Assembly (NCBI GenBank): GCA_905250025.1
Contig: CAJNOJ010000234.1
Coordinates: 62,001 to 126,000 of the forward strand
Length of the DNA stretch: 64,000 nucleotides
Direction of reading: 5' to 3'
Source: Adineta ricciae
Taxonomy: Eukaryota > Rotifera > Eurotatoria > Adinetida > Adinetidae
The notes under the pieces are model-generated. The model did no database searches. It was not told the DNA's origin and saw nothing but the letters and a program-made list of their open reading frames with translations. The translations under genes were made by a program, and so were the position numbers. Of this stretch, positions 32,760-45,973 are shown in pieces. Numbering within the stretch: position 1 is the stretch's first letter; the number at the start of each line of letters is the position of its first letter.

Positions 32760-35700
32760 AAGCTTTACTGGTTGTCCTTCTCGTATGATATATGATGCTT
32801 TTAGAGGTTCAGTAAGACGCGGCTCGTATTCCGATACCATAATGAAGTCTAAAACAGATGAAATCATATATTGATTCGACGCGTTTTCGACATAGTCTCA
32901 ATTATCGTTGTTTTCTATGACGTTTACGAGAGTAAAATTGCTTATACAACTTGGCAAACGCATTTATCTTCCATTCGAACAACTTGCTTATCTGTCACAG
33001 TCGACAAAAAAGACAATATGGCAGACTACCACCGTTGCCTCTCTCGACCTTCTCGATTTATATGTACGAAAGCGTAAGCATTACTAACATCATCAGTTTT
33101 TTCAGCAAGCCTATGATTGGGTATCTTCTATATCTCTCCTTCTTTTTTCCTGTAGTAGTGTTTCCCCCTTCTTTTTCTGTTACTTTCTGATAGATTCTTG
33201 CATATGTTTCTCTTTCGTATTTACCATGTTGTTGTTGATTAGAATAAACACAAAGATCAGCTACTGATGTTGCCTCGCCGCTAAAGTTTCTTGCTCTACA
33301 TGCGTATTTTCCAGTATCACTTATTTGTACATGTCGAAGTGTTAAATGATATAGTTGATGTTTAGCTACCGAATCTGATAGAGAGTCGCCTTCACATATT
33401 TCCACACCATCACGTTCCCAAATAACATGAGGAGTCGGTTCACCATAGATGATACATTCAAAAACTACAGTTGAACCAACCGATGCATTTTGTGAACGTA
33501 ACGGTTCGACGAACGTTGGGGCATGATGCTGCTGAAATTTATTGTCAATAGGGACGACCAGTGGCCCACCTAAAATAGAGCAGCAATATGATTTCCCATC
33601 CCAGTAAGTATGACAATCGAGACAGCTGACATCTTATTTTGAAAAAATCCCTCCACTGTAATATAACTTAAAATACAAATAAATCCAACAGGGATTATTT
33701 ATGTCACACGCTGTTCGTCAATGGCAATATTTGTCATATAGGACCGTCTGTCTGTCTGTCATATGATATCAGAAGGCGAACATCGATGCTATTTCTCGAC
33801 TATCTCTATATTCTTTGTCAAACCTCGCCTCGAATGTCCTATCAGCAACGATGCATGCATACATTTAAGACTTTCCTTGGTAAATAATTACGAATACCAC
33901 TGAACTATCCATTCCGAGATATGCTATTCACATGAACAATGCTCTGGTTAGGTAAGATGACTGATTAACTCGTCGATAGATCAATGATCACTGTGTTTTC
34001 ATCAAGTTTAACACTATCATCAGTTATCTGAACGTCTTCTCGAATATTTTTTCAAGTCGCTTTTCATCGTTGAACAACATCTGATTTGCCACTAACTAAC
34101 TTTGATTACTTCGAACGATAAGATAAGCCGAACTTTCCGTAGTGCCCGCGCTGTTATTAGCTCGACATGTATAATAGGCCGAATCATCTCTCTGTACATC
34201 AGCGAGTGTTAATGTTGCAAGCCCACGTTCATATTTGATATCATGTGTTAGCGACGAGATAAATATCTTATTTTTCAGCCAAGTTACTGTCATCGGTTCG
34301 TTTCCATCGATAAGACATTCAAATGTGAATCTATGAATATATTGAAAGGATTTCTTCTATGGGAAAACTGAAAGTTTTACTTTGTTCCTTGATTAACCGT
34401 TGCATCTATCAATGGCTTAACAAAAGCAGGCGGATTTTTCGTTTCCTGGAAGAAATCTGATCGATATTCGAAATTTCGTTGAACAACTGATATATCTTGA
34501 TGAACTTTGATGAATGCATTGATTAATTCAATATTTCGTGCAGTCACATGTTTTATCCGATGTTGTCCTTCATCCGGTCCTAGATAAATACAATTAACAA
34601 ACAGATTTTCCTAATTCAGGAAACAACCAACCGAAAACTTCGACAGCCAATGTACTTATATATCTCATTTTTTCTTGTTCGTATTCTTTGCCTTGGTCGA
34701 TTGCAGTTGAGACTTTCTCAAGTAAATTCTGCGTATCAGAAACGGTTTGACAGCACACCGTATCTCGTCCGATTTCAATTAGTAATTCGCTCGATTGTTG
34801 ATGCCATCGCTCCATCTAAACGACAGTAAAACTTCTCATTACATGAACAAACATCGCAAACAGACAACCTCGTCCAGAAGTTTATAATAAGCAGTGGTTT
34901 TCTCGACATGTTCTCGATAATCACCGACCGAAACATGAACAACCGACAGTTTCTTCTCGACGTCTTTAACTTCGTATAGGACTTGCTCATATTCCGGATG
35001 TTTCTGCTGAATCATAATTTCTGCCGTTGTACGAAATCTTCGCACAGCTCGTTCACAACTCTGAAATAAAAATTGCTCGTTAGTCTTTTCTTTTCTTTGA
35101 ATTTTTTCTACTAACATCGTAGAGTCGAGTGATTTCATGCATTGTTTCAGCTCGATTAAGAGCTTCTCGATACGTTTGAGGAATATTTTGCCGTCGTCGA
35201 TCGATTTCTTGTTGCAATGAACCGATTTCGTAAACAATCTTAATAATAAAGAATTCATTTCTCTCTTATTTTCGCTCTTCGATTACAAACTTTATATTTA
35301 TCATCGAGAAACTGACACCATTCAACGCGTTGCTTCAATTTCGATCGGTTTTCTTCGCATAGTTGTTGCCATTGCGAATATTTCGACTCGATTTCATTTT
35401 GTTTCAGATAGATCTCATTAATGAATGACGTTTGACCACACTAAAACAAGCATAAAAACAACTGACTTCCCATTCTCTCTTTTCCAAGCATTTCTTCATG
35501 CATGCAGAATATTCCTAACCTGTTTAGCTTTACTCTCAGCTTGAAGTGCATCCTGTCGACATTGTTCATACGTTTGCATAATTCTATCTCGTTCGGTTTC
35601 ATATTGTCGGATCAAGACTTCTGTACTGCGAATGTCATTCGGCAAGGACGATAAAGTTTGATTGTTGTTGATCAGTTGTGTTTCGATTTTCGATGTGTTC

Positions 35701-38700
35701 TTGTAGTAGTTGATCATCGAATGTAAGAATGTTCGAGTATGGTTTATACGCGATAAATACTGTTGCTGCGCTTTGATAAGTTCGTTGACAATTTGCTCTT
35801 TTTGCCCATTGGTTTCACCGCGCATATTCAGTTGTTCAGCTGTTCTCAAACGATCTTCAATTTCACGAGTGATCTCCTACGAAACCATATCATATTAATT
35901 AGCAAACTCCAATGAAATTACTTGAACACTATTGGTGAAATCGCTGAGTAATCGTTGATATCTATCAATATGATCGTTTGGAGACATCGATGGTGGATTG
36001 AAATGTAATTCGAATCGGTGAGATTTCTCGATGGTCTAGAAAAGGATTCAGCATAGATTTCGAAGTGAAGAATCGAACAGCTTCACATACATTTCGTGCG
36101 TCATGCATGAACTGTTGCCATTGATTTTTAAAATCTTTCAGACTCGCTAGTTTTCGTATCCAAAGGTCAAAATTTGATGTGATCTGTTCGAATTTCCGAT
36201 TGATTTGTTCACATTGATCGAATATAGCTCGATGGGTATCACCTGAATACAAATCAACGTGCTCAGATTCCTAGAACGAGAAAAACGTCAGATGAGAATT
36301 TCAATTGTAGATTTTACCGTATCCAAAGCATGGCGAAGACTTCGACTTGTCTCGATTAGTTCGTGATAACTGTTTCGAAGATTTGCCCAAGTTTCTTCGA
36401 TGTGTTTTACCGCTGATTCAGGTAAAAGATCGATATTATCACGAAAGCTGATCACATCATCGATGCTGGCTAAACCATTGGACAACTAATCAAAGAAATT
36501 CTATTCGAGAAACCAAAGGTCAAAATCAAGTCGAACCTGTTCAGCTTGGTATCGAAAACCTGAATATGATTGAGCGAGTGTATGTCGTCGAACAATCTTA
36601 TCCGTGAGACTTTGCCAAAGAGAAAAGACATGATCGAACCGTTTACGAGCCACTTGACAATTTCGATCATTACTAGCTTGTAATTCATGGACCAATGTTC
36701 CCAGACGATGAATGTCTTCTTCTCGACTCTACAGAGACATTGATTATGAAATGTTCCTATTCTGCAACGTATTTTTGATAACTCCTGCAGAGAAGCTTGC
36801 CTTGAAAAAGACAGCTATGTTCGATACGATCAATTCTACCCTAAACATTGTACAACAGACAGACTAGCGTTTGTTTAGACTTCATCGAAGCTTTTAAGTC
36901 ACAGAGCTCTTGTTGTGTACTATTGTATAAATAATCTCATTAAAGTGACTGTTCATTTATCAATTCCTAATGTGATTAGCTTTGGTAGAATTGTAAATTA
37001 GACACGTAATAATCATTAGTCGAATCTCTCATTCGATTATAAAGAGGTCAGTATATTTATTTTCTCTTCCTGTCCTAAACATATGCTTTTATTGTCATCT
37101 CTTACGTAATCGAAATCATCTTTCTTCGGACTATATACTAATTAAATCAAACAACAGCATATGTTCAGATCTTGGGAAAACAACTCGAATTTTCTTAGCT
37201 AGATAACATCTGTAACAACCGTGTTCCACTAAATGTCATTGAATCAAAGAGAAACGAGTGCACGTTCACCATCAACATATCGATGTTGTCATACACTCGA
37301 AGAAAAACAAAACAAATGCCGCCGCACTGCACACAACGGTAGAGATGTAGATAAACAAAGTCGCTTGATACGTTACGTAAACGCACTAGACAATGCATAA
37401 ATACATGTGCATGTATATAATGATACGACTTTTTATACGTTTTCAGGATAATTTTGTTCTAATTAGGCTCGTTATTCTCCTCAAAATGGGCAAACAATTC
37501 GAAATTGCTAATATGAGATCAGCAGTATCATTATCGTTGACATTAGTTGCATTATCTTTTGTATCCAAAGACAATGACAGATCATCATCAACACATTGAC
37601 AACTGTTGATCTGTTGTGGTTAATAGGTTTCATTGAGAAAAGAAGAAGAAGAAGAAGAAACTCGTCTAACCTTTAGGTCATGTTCAATAATTTGTTGGTG
37701 AGATTCTAAGAAATCATTCGTTTGTTTGGTTAAATCGAACGGATTACTTAAATCGATTAAAAATCGATTCGAACTGAGAAATCGTTCGGCGACATTATGC
37801 AGCCACGATTGCATTCTTGTACATTGATTATCGAACGTTTGATACAATGTTGAGCCTTGTCGATCTAATTTTTCATGTTCTTCTTGTAAACGATGGCGAA
37901 TATTTTCGATTCGTTTCTCTAGATCATGGACACGCTGCCGAATCATATGTGTACTTGCGTTATTATTCGAACTTTTCTCTAATAGGATATGTCCTTCGCG
38001 AAGTGGAATCTCAGTTGATTGAATTAATTTTTCTTTCATTTGTTGATATTCTTCTAAAAGTTCTTCGCTTGATCGTAAATGATTCGAGGAATGAGATAAT
38101 AATTGTGCATCGAAAGTATCAAGCACAGAAAATGCATTCGATGAATCGACGTAGAATTTATGCGCTAAGCGTAATAATCGACGACGATTGTCAAGTTTAA
38201 GTGCATATTTTTCCCATAAAACCAACAGTGTATGAGCATAAGCATGTAAACGGTCGGCTCGTGATAAACCGGTGTGCACCCACGAGTCCACCGCTCGCAT
38301 ACAACGAAGCACTCGATCATGAATTGTTTGTGATTCATTCTCTACATCATTATGAACAGTTTGTAAGCGTTCGATCTCGTCAAGTGTACGTCCAAGATCG
38401 GTATTTTCGACGTAGACTTGGCCTCGTTCATGTAGCCAATTCAGAAGTTGATCAATTTCATGTTTGGTTTCGGACATTTGTATATATTCGCTTAGAATCT
38501 TTCGATTTCGTTCCCATTCATCTTCGAATTGCCGTCGTTCATCATGATGCAAACTAAGTAAGTGTTCTATTTCGTAACAAGCAGCCACTGTTGAGTGCTG
38601 ATTAATAGCTTCATTAGATGAGCCAAATTTTCGAACGCATTCTAATAACAATTGTCCTTCATTTAATGTATCTAACGACGCTTCAAGGACTTCTTTTCGA

Positions 38701-39513
38701 AAGAGTTCATGTTCATCAAACAACATGTGTATCGACTGTTTATCGAAATCAGCATTTTCTAACGATGTAAACCATGTTCGAGCTGTATTTACTCGATCAG
38801 TAAACTAAAAAACAATAAAGTATCATATGTTCGTTTTCGACAAGAGATTCAAGATGTCGAACGAACTCGAGCAGCGATTGTGTGATATCGTATGGCTTGA
38901 TTTAAAAGATTCCTTCGACCTTCCAATTGTAAATTAAGCTCTTTCCATGCTTCGCCGAGACTACGTGCCATGGCTTCGTATACTTCATTATAAGATTTTT
39001 GTTGAGTGACAAGATCATCTGCACGTGTCAACAGTTCGGTTATATGATCTTGTTTAGCCTACATTGTGTCAATAGGAAAGATTTCAACGGCATAAGGAAG
39101 TACAATTATCATTCGTATTACTTTCAATTTACTAATTAGTTCTTCATGAACTGTTTGATGTTTAATTGTATCTTCAAGATTCGAACCGACATCCATTAGA
39201 TCAGGTTCCATTTGTTGAATACGGACTTGGGCAATATCCGAGCTCTAAAGAATTTATATCAACTAGTCTCTAGTTAAGGAAAACGTCAACATACTCGAAG
39301 AACAGCTAAAACAATTCTTGCTTCACCAGCTTGTACAGCAATTGTGCTAATTGTTGTTGTCGTCGGCGGATTATCATTCAAATTAAAGATTCCATCGAGA
39401 TCGGACACGTTCACATTAACCTGCGATATCGATCCATTACTTGATGATCTTACATTCGCCGAGGCCTTTGTTCGATGAGGGTGGTGATGTTCTTGTTCTT
39501 CGTGTTCGGCCAT
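32760..39513 (-). CDS. CCDC141: CCDC141-like spectrin-repeat/Ig protein, 3'-truncated
   Basis: Cytoskeletal coiled-coil protein; vertebrate CCDC141 (CAMDI) binds DISC1 and myosin II regulators and acts in neuron migration. Starts at the ATG at 39513. After a His/Ser-rich head, the segment STIAVQAGEARIVLAVLR, then MEPDLMDVGSNLEDT and AMARSLGEAWKELNLQLEGR, match the CCDC141 N-terminus as I remember it. Many exons of spectrin-like helices follow; the largest runs 38726 to about 37670, and others lie between 36700 and 34600. The intron at about 36740-37640 is long. Then come I-set immunoglobulin domains: one around 34430-34110 (VTWLKNK ... DSAYYTCRANNSAG), one around 33570-33230 (VIWERDGVEI ... 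DTGKYACRARNFSG), and the start of a third (LTEPLKASYIIREGQPVKL) ending at 32760 against the N. Vertebrate CCDC141 has fewer Ig domains. Confidence 0.85.
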
Positions 39514-40015
39514 CGGTGATCAAACTTAATTCGATTATCCTATTATATGTATACAATATATATATATCTGTATGAAATTTTCACCACCACCACCCTGTGG
39601 CTAAAACTTGTCGACCTTTGACAGTTGTTCTGTTTCGTATATGATAAACTCGTTTACTACTGATGATAGATGAAATGCGTAAGAACTCGTTTTTTTTTCT
39701 TTGAGTCGTACTAATGGTAACCATCGACCAAACAAACACAAGGCTTTCTCTAGCACTGTTCGATAGTGTTATCCTTCTGTAATGGAATTTATATCAGCAG
39801 AAGAGGAAAATACTTCAAAGAAAGAGAGAGAGAGAAAGAAGAACAACAACGATAGGTTACATAGTAGCTGAAAGAGAGAAAGAGAAGCAACTATCGATAA
39901 ATGGTACCGACATAGACTTGTGTATGTGCCCATCGTTTACATATTCTCTAGTATTGATGATAATGAGAACGATCCACAAAAGCAAGAATGTTAGCCCACT
40001 GTTTGTATGAGAGTA
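39514..40015. other. Intergenic spacer between CCDC141-like and PLCL-like genes
   Basis: About 500 bp with (TA)n near 39560 and GA-rich tracts near 39819-39838 and 39868-39890; no gene. Confidence 0.45.
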
Positions 40016-43000
40016 CTATGGTTTCTCTTCCGGTGTCCTAGTCGATTGTTCTGCCAGTATACACAGCTGTATTGAATTCATTAGATCATTGGTTAAAGAA
40101 TATTTTATTTGTAAAAAAAAACAAATCTTCTTCTTGTAACAAAAGAAAAAATAATCATATGGAGATGACACACTTACAAGTATATATATATAGAGAGAGA
40201 GAGACAGACAGAGAAAGAGATAAATAAGCACAGGTAAAACACGTATACAATCAAGAGATATATAGCATTTTACTGAAAAACGAAAAAATCAAAGAGAAAA
40301 ATCAGGAACTGAAATGACTCGATTAAATAAAATAGAAAACACCGGATGTGAGACAGAATTTGCTATATTTTTGATCTTTCTTGTGAATAGTTATTCGGAT
40401 TGGACTAATAAATGTGTTGTTTCAGCTGCTTCGAGAATCTATTACAAAATAAATAATCACATATTTTCAAAGAATAACACTTTGATTGAAAACAAAAGAA
40501 ACTCCTTCGAACAATGATACTCACTTGTCGAATGGTCACAATCGCATCTTGTTTAGCTTTATTTAACAAATCTGTTTGGCCATGCAACAAAGCGAGATCA
40601 TAAGAGAAATTATCAATTGCTTTAGTGAACTTTTTTCCACGTAAACCGTTGCCTTCGAGTAATTTTGGAATGTCTTTACTCAACTCGCATACTTCGGATT
40701 GTACACTGAATAACTACAATAATTCGAAGAAAAAAAGCCGGCAATTAGACGGTTTTGCAGAGATGAACATGACCTACTTTTTTATGTATCACACTACCAT
40801 TATCAATTAGCGCTCGACATCGATTAATCACCTAAATAAGCAACGTTTTCTTCTCGTGTTGTAAGTCGTCGGAACTTACTTCTTCAAGAGCGACGACGCT
40901 CTGACGGGATAGCTCAGGTAATGTTGTTGAATATTCGAAGATAGGAATCTTGGAAGAAAAAAACAAAATTGAATTGACTTCAATGTCATGAGAGGAAAAG
41001 TGCTACTGATGTATTTGTGTATTTGTTCCGAGTTAAATTCATGATCGGAAGTGTGACAAAGTGTGATTTTCCTACGTTATGGCTCGTTCAGGTGAAAAAT
41101 ACTCACATCCGATTGATTTCGAATAGTTACAGCACCAACGAGATTGGCCTTTTGTAATCGACTAGCAATTTTTCTCACACATTGTTTGACATTGGAAATA
41201 TCAGGTAAACCGCACATTTCATTCAATTCACAGAGACTTTGTTCCACAGCATGCCGATATTCGAATGCGGTTTCCAGCGGTTGAACTACAGACTTAAAAA
41301 GATCATCGATTTGCCGATGATTCACAGGTCGAAATGCTGCAACACGTAATTTACGTCGTAATAGAGAACGACGATAACGAGACATTGATCGACGAGGTTT
41401 CTATTTTCATACGAGAGTGATCAGAGAAATTAGAAAAGAAATAACTAAACATACAACGGCCAATGATTTGCTATTGACAACAATGTGTACAAATAGATAA
41501 GCGTTGGCAATGAGATCACCACCAATCGTATACAGATGAACATGTCGATAGCCTAGAAAAGATACCATTACTATGTCTGAGTAATCGCGCATTCAGTGCA
41601 TTACCTGGTTGAATACAATCGAATGGTAAAGTATATTGTCCGATGAAATCATAATCGAGTGACTCATCATCCAACACAACAAATCGAACAAGTGTTAATT
41701 CAGGAAAAGCTATTTCGAATTCAAATGCTTCATTGAATTGTGGACTTTCGCCTAAAGATATTATCATAACATTAATTGTTGTGGAACAACACAACAGCAA
41801 GCTCGCTACTTACAATTATGATAAACAGTTTTGGTGCGTACTTCGTCACAATCTCTGGGTACCCCAAATATTTGTACGACGACATACGGATCAACAGAAT
41901 TTGCTTTCAATTCTGCTTGTTCGGGCTTTGGAAGATGTAGCGCACTAATAACCTTATGAATAACAGAAAGAAAAAACAAAATTAAGAAATTATTCTTGTT
42001 TTATCGTTTTCATACTTTAATATGAAGTATTTGAGGCGTATTCGATGAGTAAAGATTCGTCGAGAGTCTTCCACTAATGATCGATGATGACGCTGCTGCC
42101 GCCGCAGCGGCATTATCGTAGCGCAGATAGGTTGGTTTGAGTACATAGCCACAACCACCATTGCTTAAAAATCGCCCAAAATAGACATCCATAAATTTTC
42201 CAGCAGTTTGATAATTCATTGCCACTAAGTTAGAAAGAGGCTCGTTCATTATTTTGTCAAATCAATTTGCTTTTCGACGAGAAAAAGATCAATTCTTATC
42301 AAATCAAAATACATGGAAAAAGCCTCAAGCAAATAAGCAATTTAGCAAGAGCATCTATTCACCGGTTTGTCTCGGAAAGGAAAACAATTGATAACCTTAA
42401 ATAGTTTTTCTCGAATACGAATTCTTTGAAAAGAAATTATTTTGATGGTTGTTACTTCTCATTCAAAATTCAAGTAACGAAACTAACCCATCTGACAACC
42501 CACATTCCAGAAATCTTGCGGGTTCAAGTTCGATGAATCAACACGCCATGTTCCAGGAGATATACGGGAGAGAAAACGTTTGTTATAATTAACAAATTCT
42601 TCGGCATCACTGGTAGCTAAACGTAAACCTGCATTTTCACTAAATGTACAAACTTGACCAGATTGTTCTGAAACGAAATATTGCCTCTACCGATCTGTGC
42701 GCTGTTTTCAAAGATTAAGACTTACGTTCATTCGATGACGTTTCAAAATCTTCAAAGGGTGCCGAACGAAGCAATGTAACAAGATCGGAAAAGGCTAAAG
42801 CTAACCGTCGATGTCTTTTACTATTTGTATCCTAGACAAATCCGAATCAATTAACAAATTCATCACTCAACTATGTCGACAAAACCAACTTTTTTCGATC
42901 GTCTTTTGTTATCTTCATAGCAATCTTCGTCATCAGTTATTTCGCCATATTCTTTGTTGATCTCGTTGGAAAATGATGGCGGCAATTTCTTTCCCTGAAA

Positions 43001-45973
43001 TAAGCATGAAATACAAAGCATTCGATCAATTCTTCTTTTACTTTGATGATTATCTTCCCACGTAGATCATTCGGTGATGGTAGCGGTCGATACTCATTCG
43101 ATATACTATTTACATTAGTTGTTAGATGATCGAGAAATATTTTATCCCCAAATATTTCAATTAATAACTGCGCTAAACGTTCTTGTTGACTGACCGCACA
43201 CTGTAACTCAATACAGAGTATCAACGGATAACTAAAACAGTTAGAGAATTAAATGAAGACGAACAGAAATCTCTGGCGAACCTAGACGTTTCGAAAGCAT
43301 AATTGTTAATCGCTTCTAAGACTTCATTCACAGGTATACGAGTCGTTAATGTGCCATTGTGAATTGTTGGCTGACCGTCGGCTCCATCGAAACAGTGAAG
43401 TTCCAGGCAACGACAGCCGCGCATCAACGCATGGATAAATCCATCAACACTTGATGGACCTTTCAATTGATCAGCTAAGAGAAATCTACATAAACAATAA
43501 TAACATGGTGATTTCTTTGTATTTACGAATCTTTCGGATAATAGATGCAAATTAATGCGTGTACTTTTCTTCTCGAAGTATCTTTCTTCGTACTATTAGA
43601 TAGCGTGATTCTCATCCATTAGTCATTTTGGACACAGCATGTTCATTTCTACTCATTGGCTATATGCATATTAGATTGCAGCGTGACATATTCTACTTAT
43701 TTCCCTCCATGTCAAATGTTTATTAAGACAAAATCGCGTATTTTTGCTCTTCTTCGCGAACAAGTCAATCTAATACGAAACTTCTCCAATGAACCGAAAG
43801 TCGTTTCTTCTTTTTCTTCTCGCCGACAGAGATGCAATTATGTGACGATCGATTTCTGATCATCGAAAAGATCTTAATGGAATTATACTTACGTATTATG
43901 CGACGATGCTATAAAATAATGATTAAGTGGATGGTCCATTTCTTGACAGACATTTCGATTATGTGGATTAAATATATCACATTCTGGTGATAAGAGATAA
44001 TTTGTGAAGCCTTGAATAGAAGAAGTTCTATTAGGGTAGGGAATACTTCAGTCGTCAGTTGCTGAACATACCATCAATACCCAAATGTCCAGCAAGCTTC
44101 GCTTCCGCCGACGGTTCGAATTCTTGGATGATTTCTGCACATTTTTCACGTGTAATTTTGGAGTTCTAGTGAAACGTAGGAGAAGCGTGTCAAGGTTAAA
44201 AAATAGAATTTCTTATTTTCCTTACGCCTTGTTCAGCTTCAAGAAATAATGTTAGGTCTTCCGTCGATAAGAAATCTTGATTACGGGAATATCTGTATCG
44301 GAAAGAAAACAAGCATGAATAATAGATGAAATGCAACAATGATATTGTTACCTGACAAGAAGATGATAGATCTCGGGTCGGGTTGAAAGTTCTTTGAAGA
44401 CGTTAATAAGTTCGTCTGTTGTGAAAAATCCACGTGCACTTTCTGATTTACTTGATTGAATTTCCTAGAAATAGGATTATCCGATCAAACTGTAGCGTGT
44501 TGTTGCGCCTACCTGTAATCGAACTTTCGCCTTTTCCTCCGATATACCGTAATCTATCAGTAGTCGTATGGCTTCTTCTTCGTCCATGGAATTTGTACTC
44601 GAGCGTTGTTCATCTCGATTGATTTGTTCAGGAACTGTGAACGCGTCGCGTAGCCATCGATCGCGCATTTGTTGTCGATCCTCAAAATCTTTACAAACAC
44701 GAAAGTCATTCCTTTTGCTCTCTTCCGTCGCCCGTAGTTCAATCAAGATCTAGTTTTTTTTTTTCATACAAATAGAAATTCCATTTCCTTGATTAGTCAG
44801 GTATGAATATCATGTAAATGTGACAAATAGAAATAGATTTATTGAAATCTAAGCTTTCTACACGATCCGATCCAATCCGAGCGGAAGGAAGAGATTTTCA
44901 AATTTCCGAATCAGTCTACTAATGCGATGACTCAATAGTGCATCTCAAGATATTTCGGTTTTCCCTTGGAGAATATATGAGAGAATAATCTCATTCGATG
45001 GACTCATTCTTACCAGCTGGTGATGGTGCTGAACCTTGTCCAGCAATAAGACACGATAAACCAGTCACCCATATATTGGCTTCGTCAGCACTACTGGCAA
45101 CGAGATCAAGTGAAGCATATTGATTATTTCCATTTGTGTAAATAATTGAGAAAAATGATTCGTTTTGAAACTGATGTGTGTATTCTCGAAGACGTTCAGT
45201 CGTTTTACCCAATCGTATCTCTTTGATAGAATCAATTGTGACTAAGAAGAAAAGACAATTGAAAGGCATGAAACGATTTACAATGAGATTGTACTCATGG
45301 CTTTTGATGGTTTTTTCGATGTTGGATACCAGCTAATTGCTGTTAACGTTTCATTTAGTTTATACAAACGACGAAATTGTCGAGCGTAGGAACGAACTTT
45401 GAGAAAATCACTTCCTTCTTGCATGTACCGAAGACAATCGCACACTAAAGTCAGAGAAAGATTTCTTATTGAGAGCGAAAATGATACAATTAATCGTTTA
45501 CCATCTGCAACTTTCTTTTCAAATGGCATAGTACTAAACGAGACGGCTTTTCTTTTAAATGATTTATTCGTTGGATTTTCTTCATGCTGATTTATTAAGA
45601 CTGTTGAACTTTCCTCTGGATTTATCTCATAATTATCATTATTTGTCGTTAAGATTTGCTGATTATCATCGATTGTTGACGAATGATTAGTATTATTGTT
45701 ATTATTATTATTATTATGAGTCGTCAGGCTTCGACCGACGACATCATCTTGGAAAAATGCACGCCGGCGATTAATTTGTTGTTGTTTTCGCAAGACACTT
45801 GTCGAGACAGATGACGATCGACATGACACAGTTGACGTTGTACTATTCGAAGACGAACGAAGGTTTGCCAGGTGATTCTCATCAATCTCTTCGTCTTTAT
45901 TCTGTTCACCATTCATTGTCGACAAGTACTTGCCACCATTTATTTCATTCTCATTCGTTATATCATCAGTCAT
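40016..45973 (-). CDS. Phospholipase C-like inactive protein (PRIP/PLCL)
   Basis: Inositol-phosphate-binding scaffold related to PLC-delta but lacking catalysis; vertebrate PLCL1/2 bind Ins(1,4,5)P3, GABARAP and protein phosphatase 1. Starts at 45973 with a Ser/Asn-rich head (runs of Asn), then [17 protein letters not shown] and a PH domain ([10 protein letters not shown] ... [12 protein letters not shown]; 45550-45030). EF-hand-like exons occupy about 44750-44040. The X domain (43970-43000) keeps SSHNT, but LELDCWDG becomes LELHCFDG and the second catalytic His is lost ([11 protein letters not shown]). The Y domain follows ([34 protein letters not shown]; 42790-42080), then a C2 domain ([10 protein letters not shown] ... 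[19 protein letters not shown]; 42040-41430). The C-terminal helical region runs LCGLP ... LRGKKFTKA and ends EEKP at 40016. Start, order and C-terminal extension all match PLCL rather than active PLCs. Confidence 0.92.

Noticed and set aside
37817-38557. Two long plus-strand open frames
   Set aside because: Antisense shadows of the large spectrin-repeat exon of the CCDC141-like gene.
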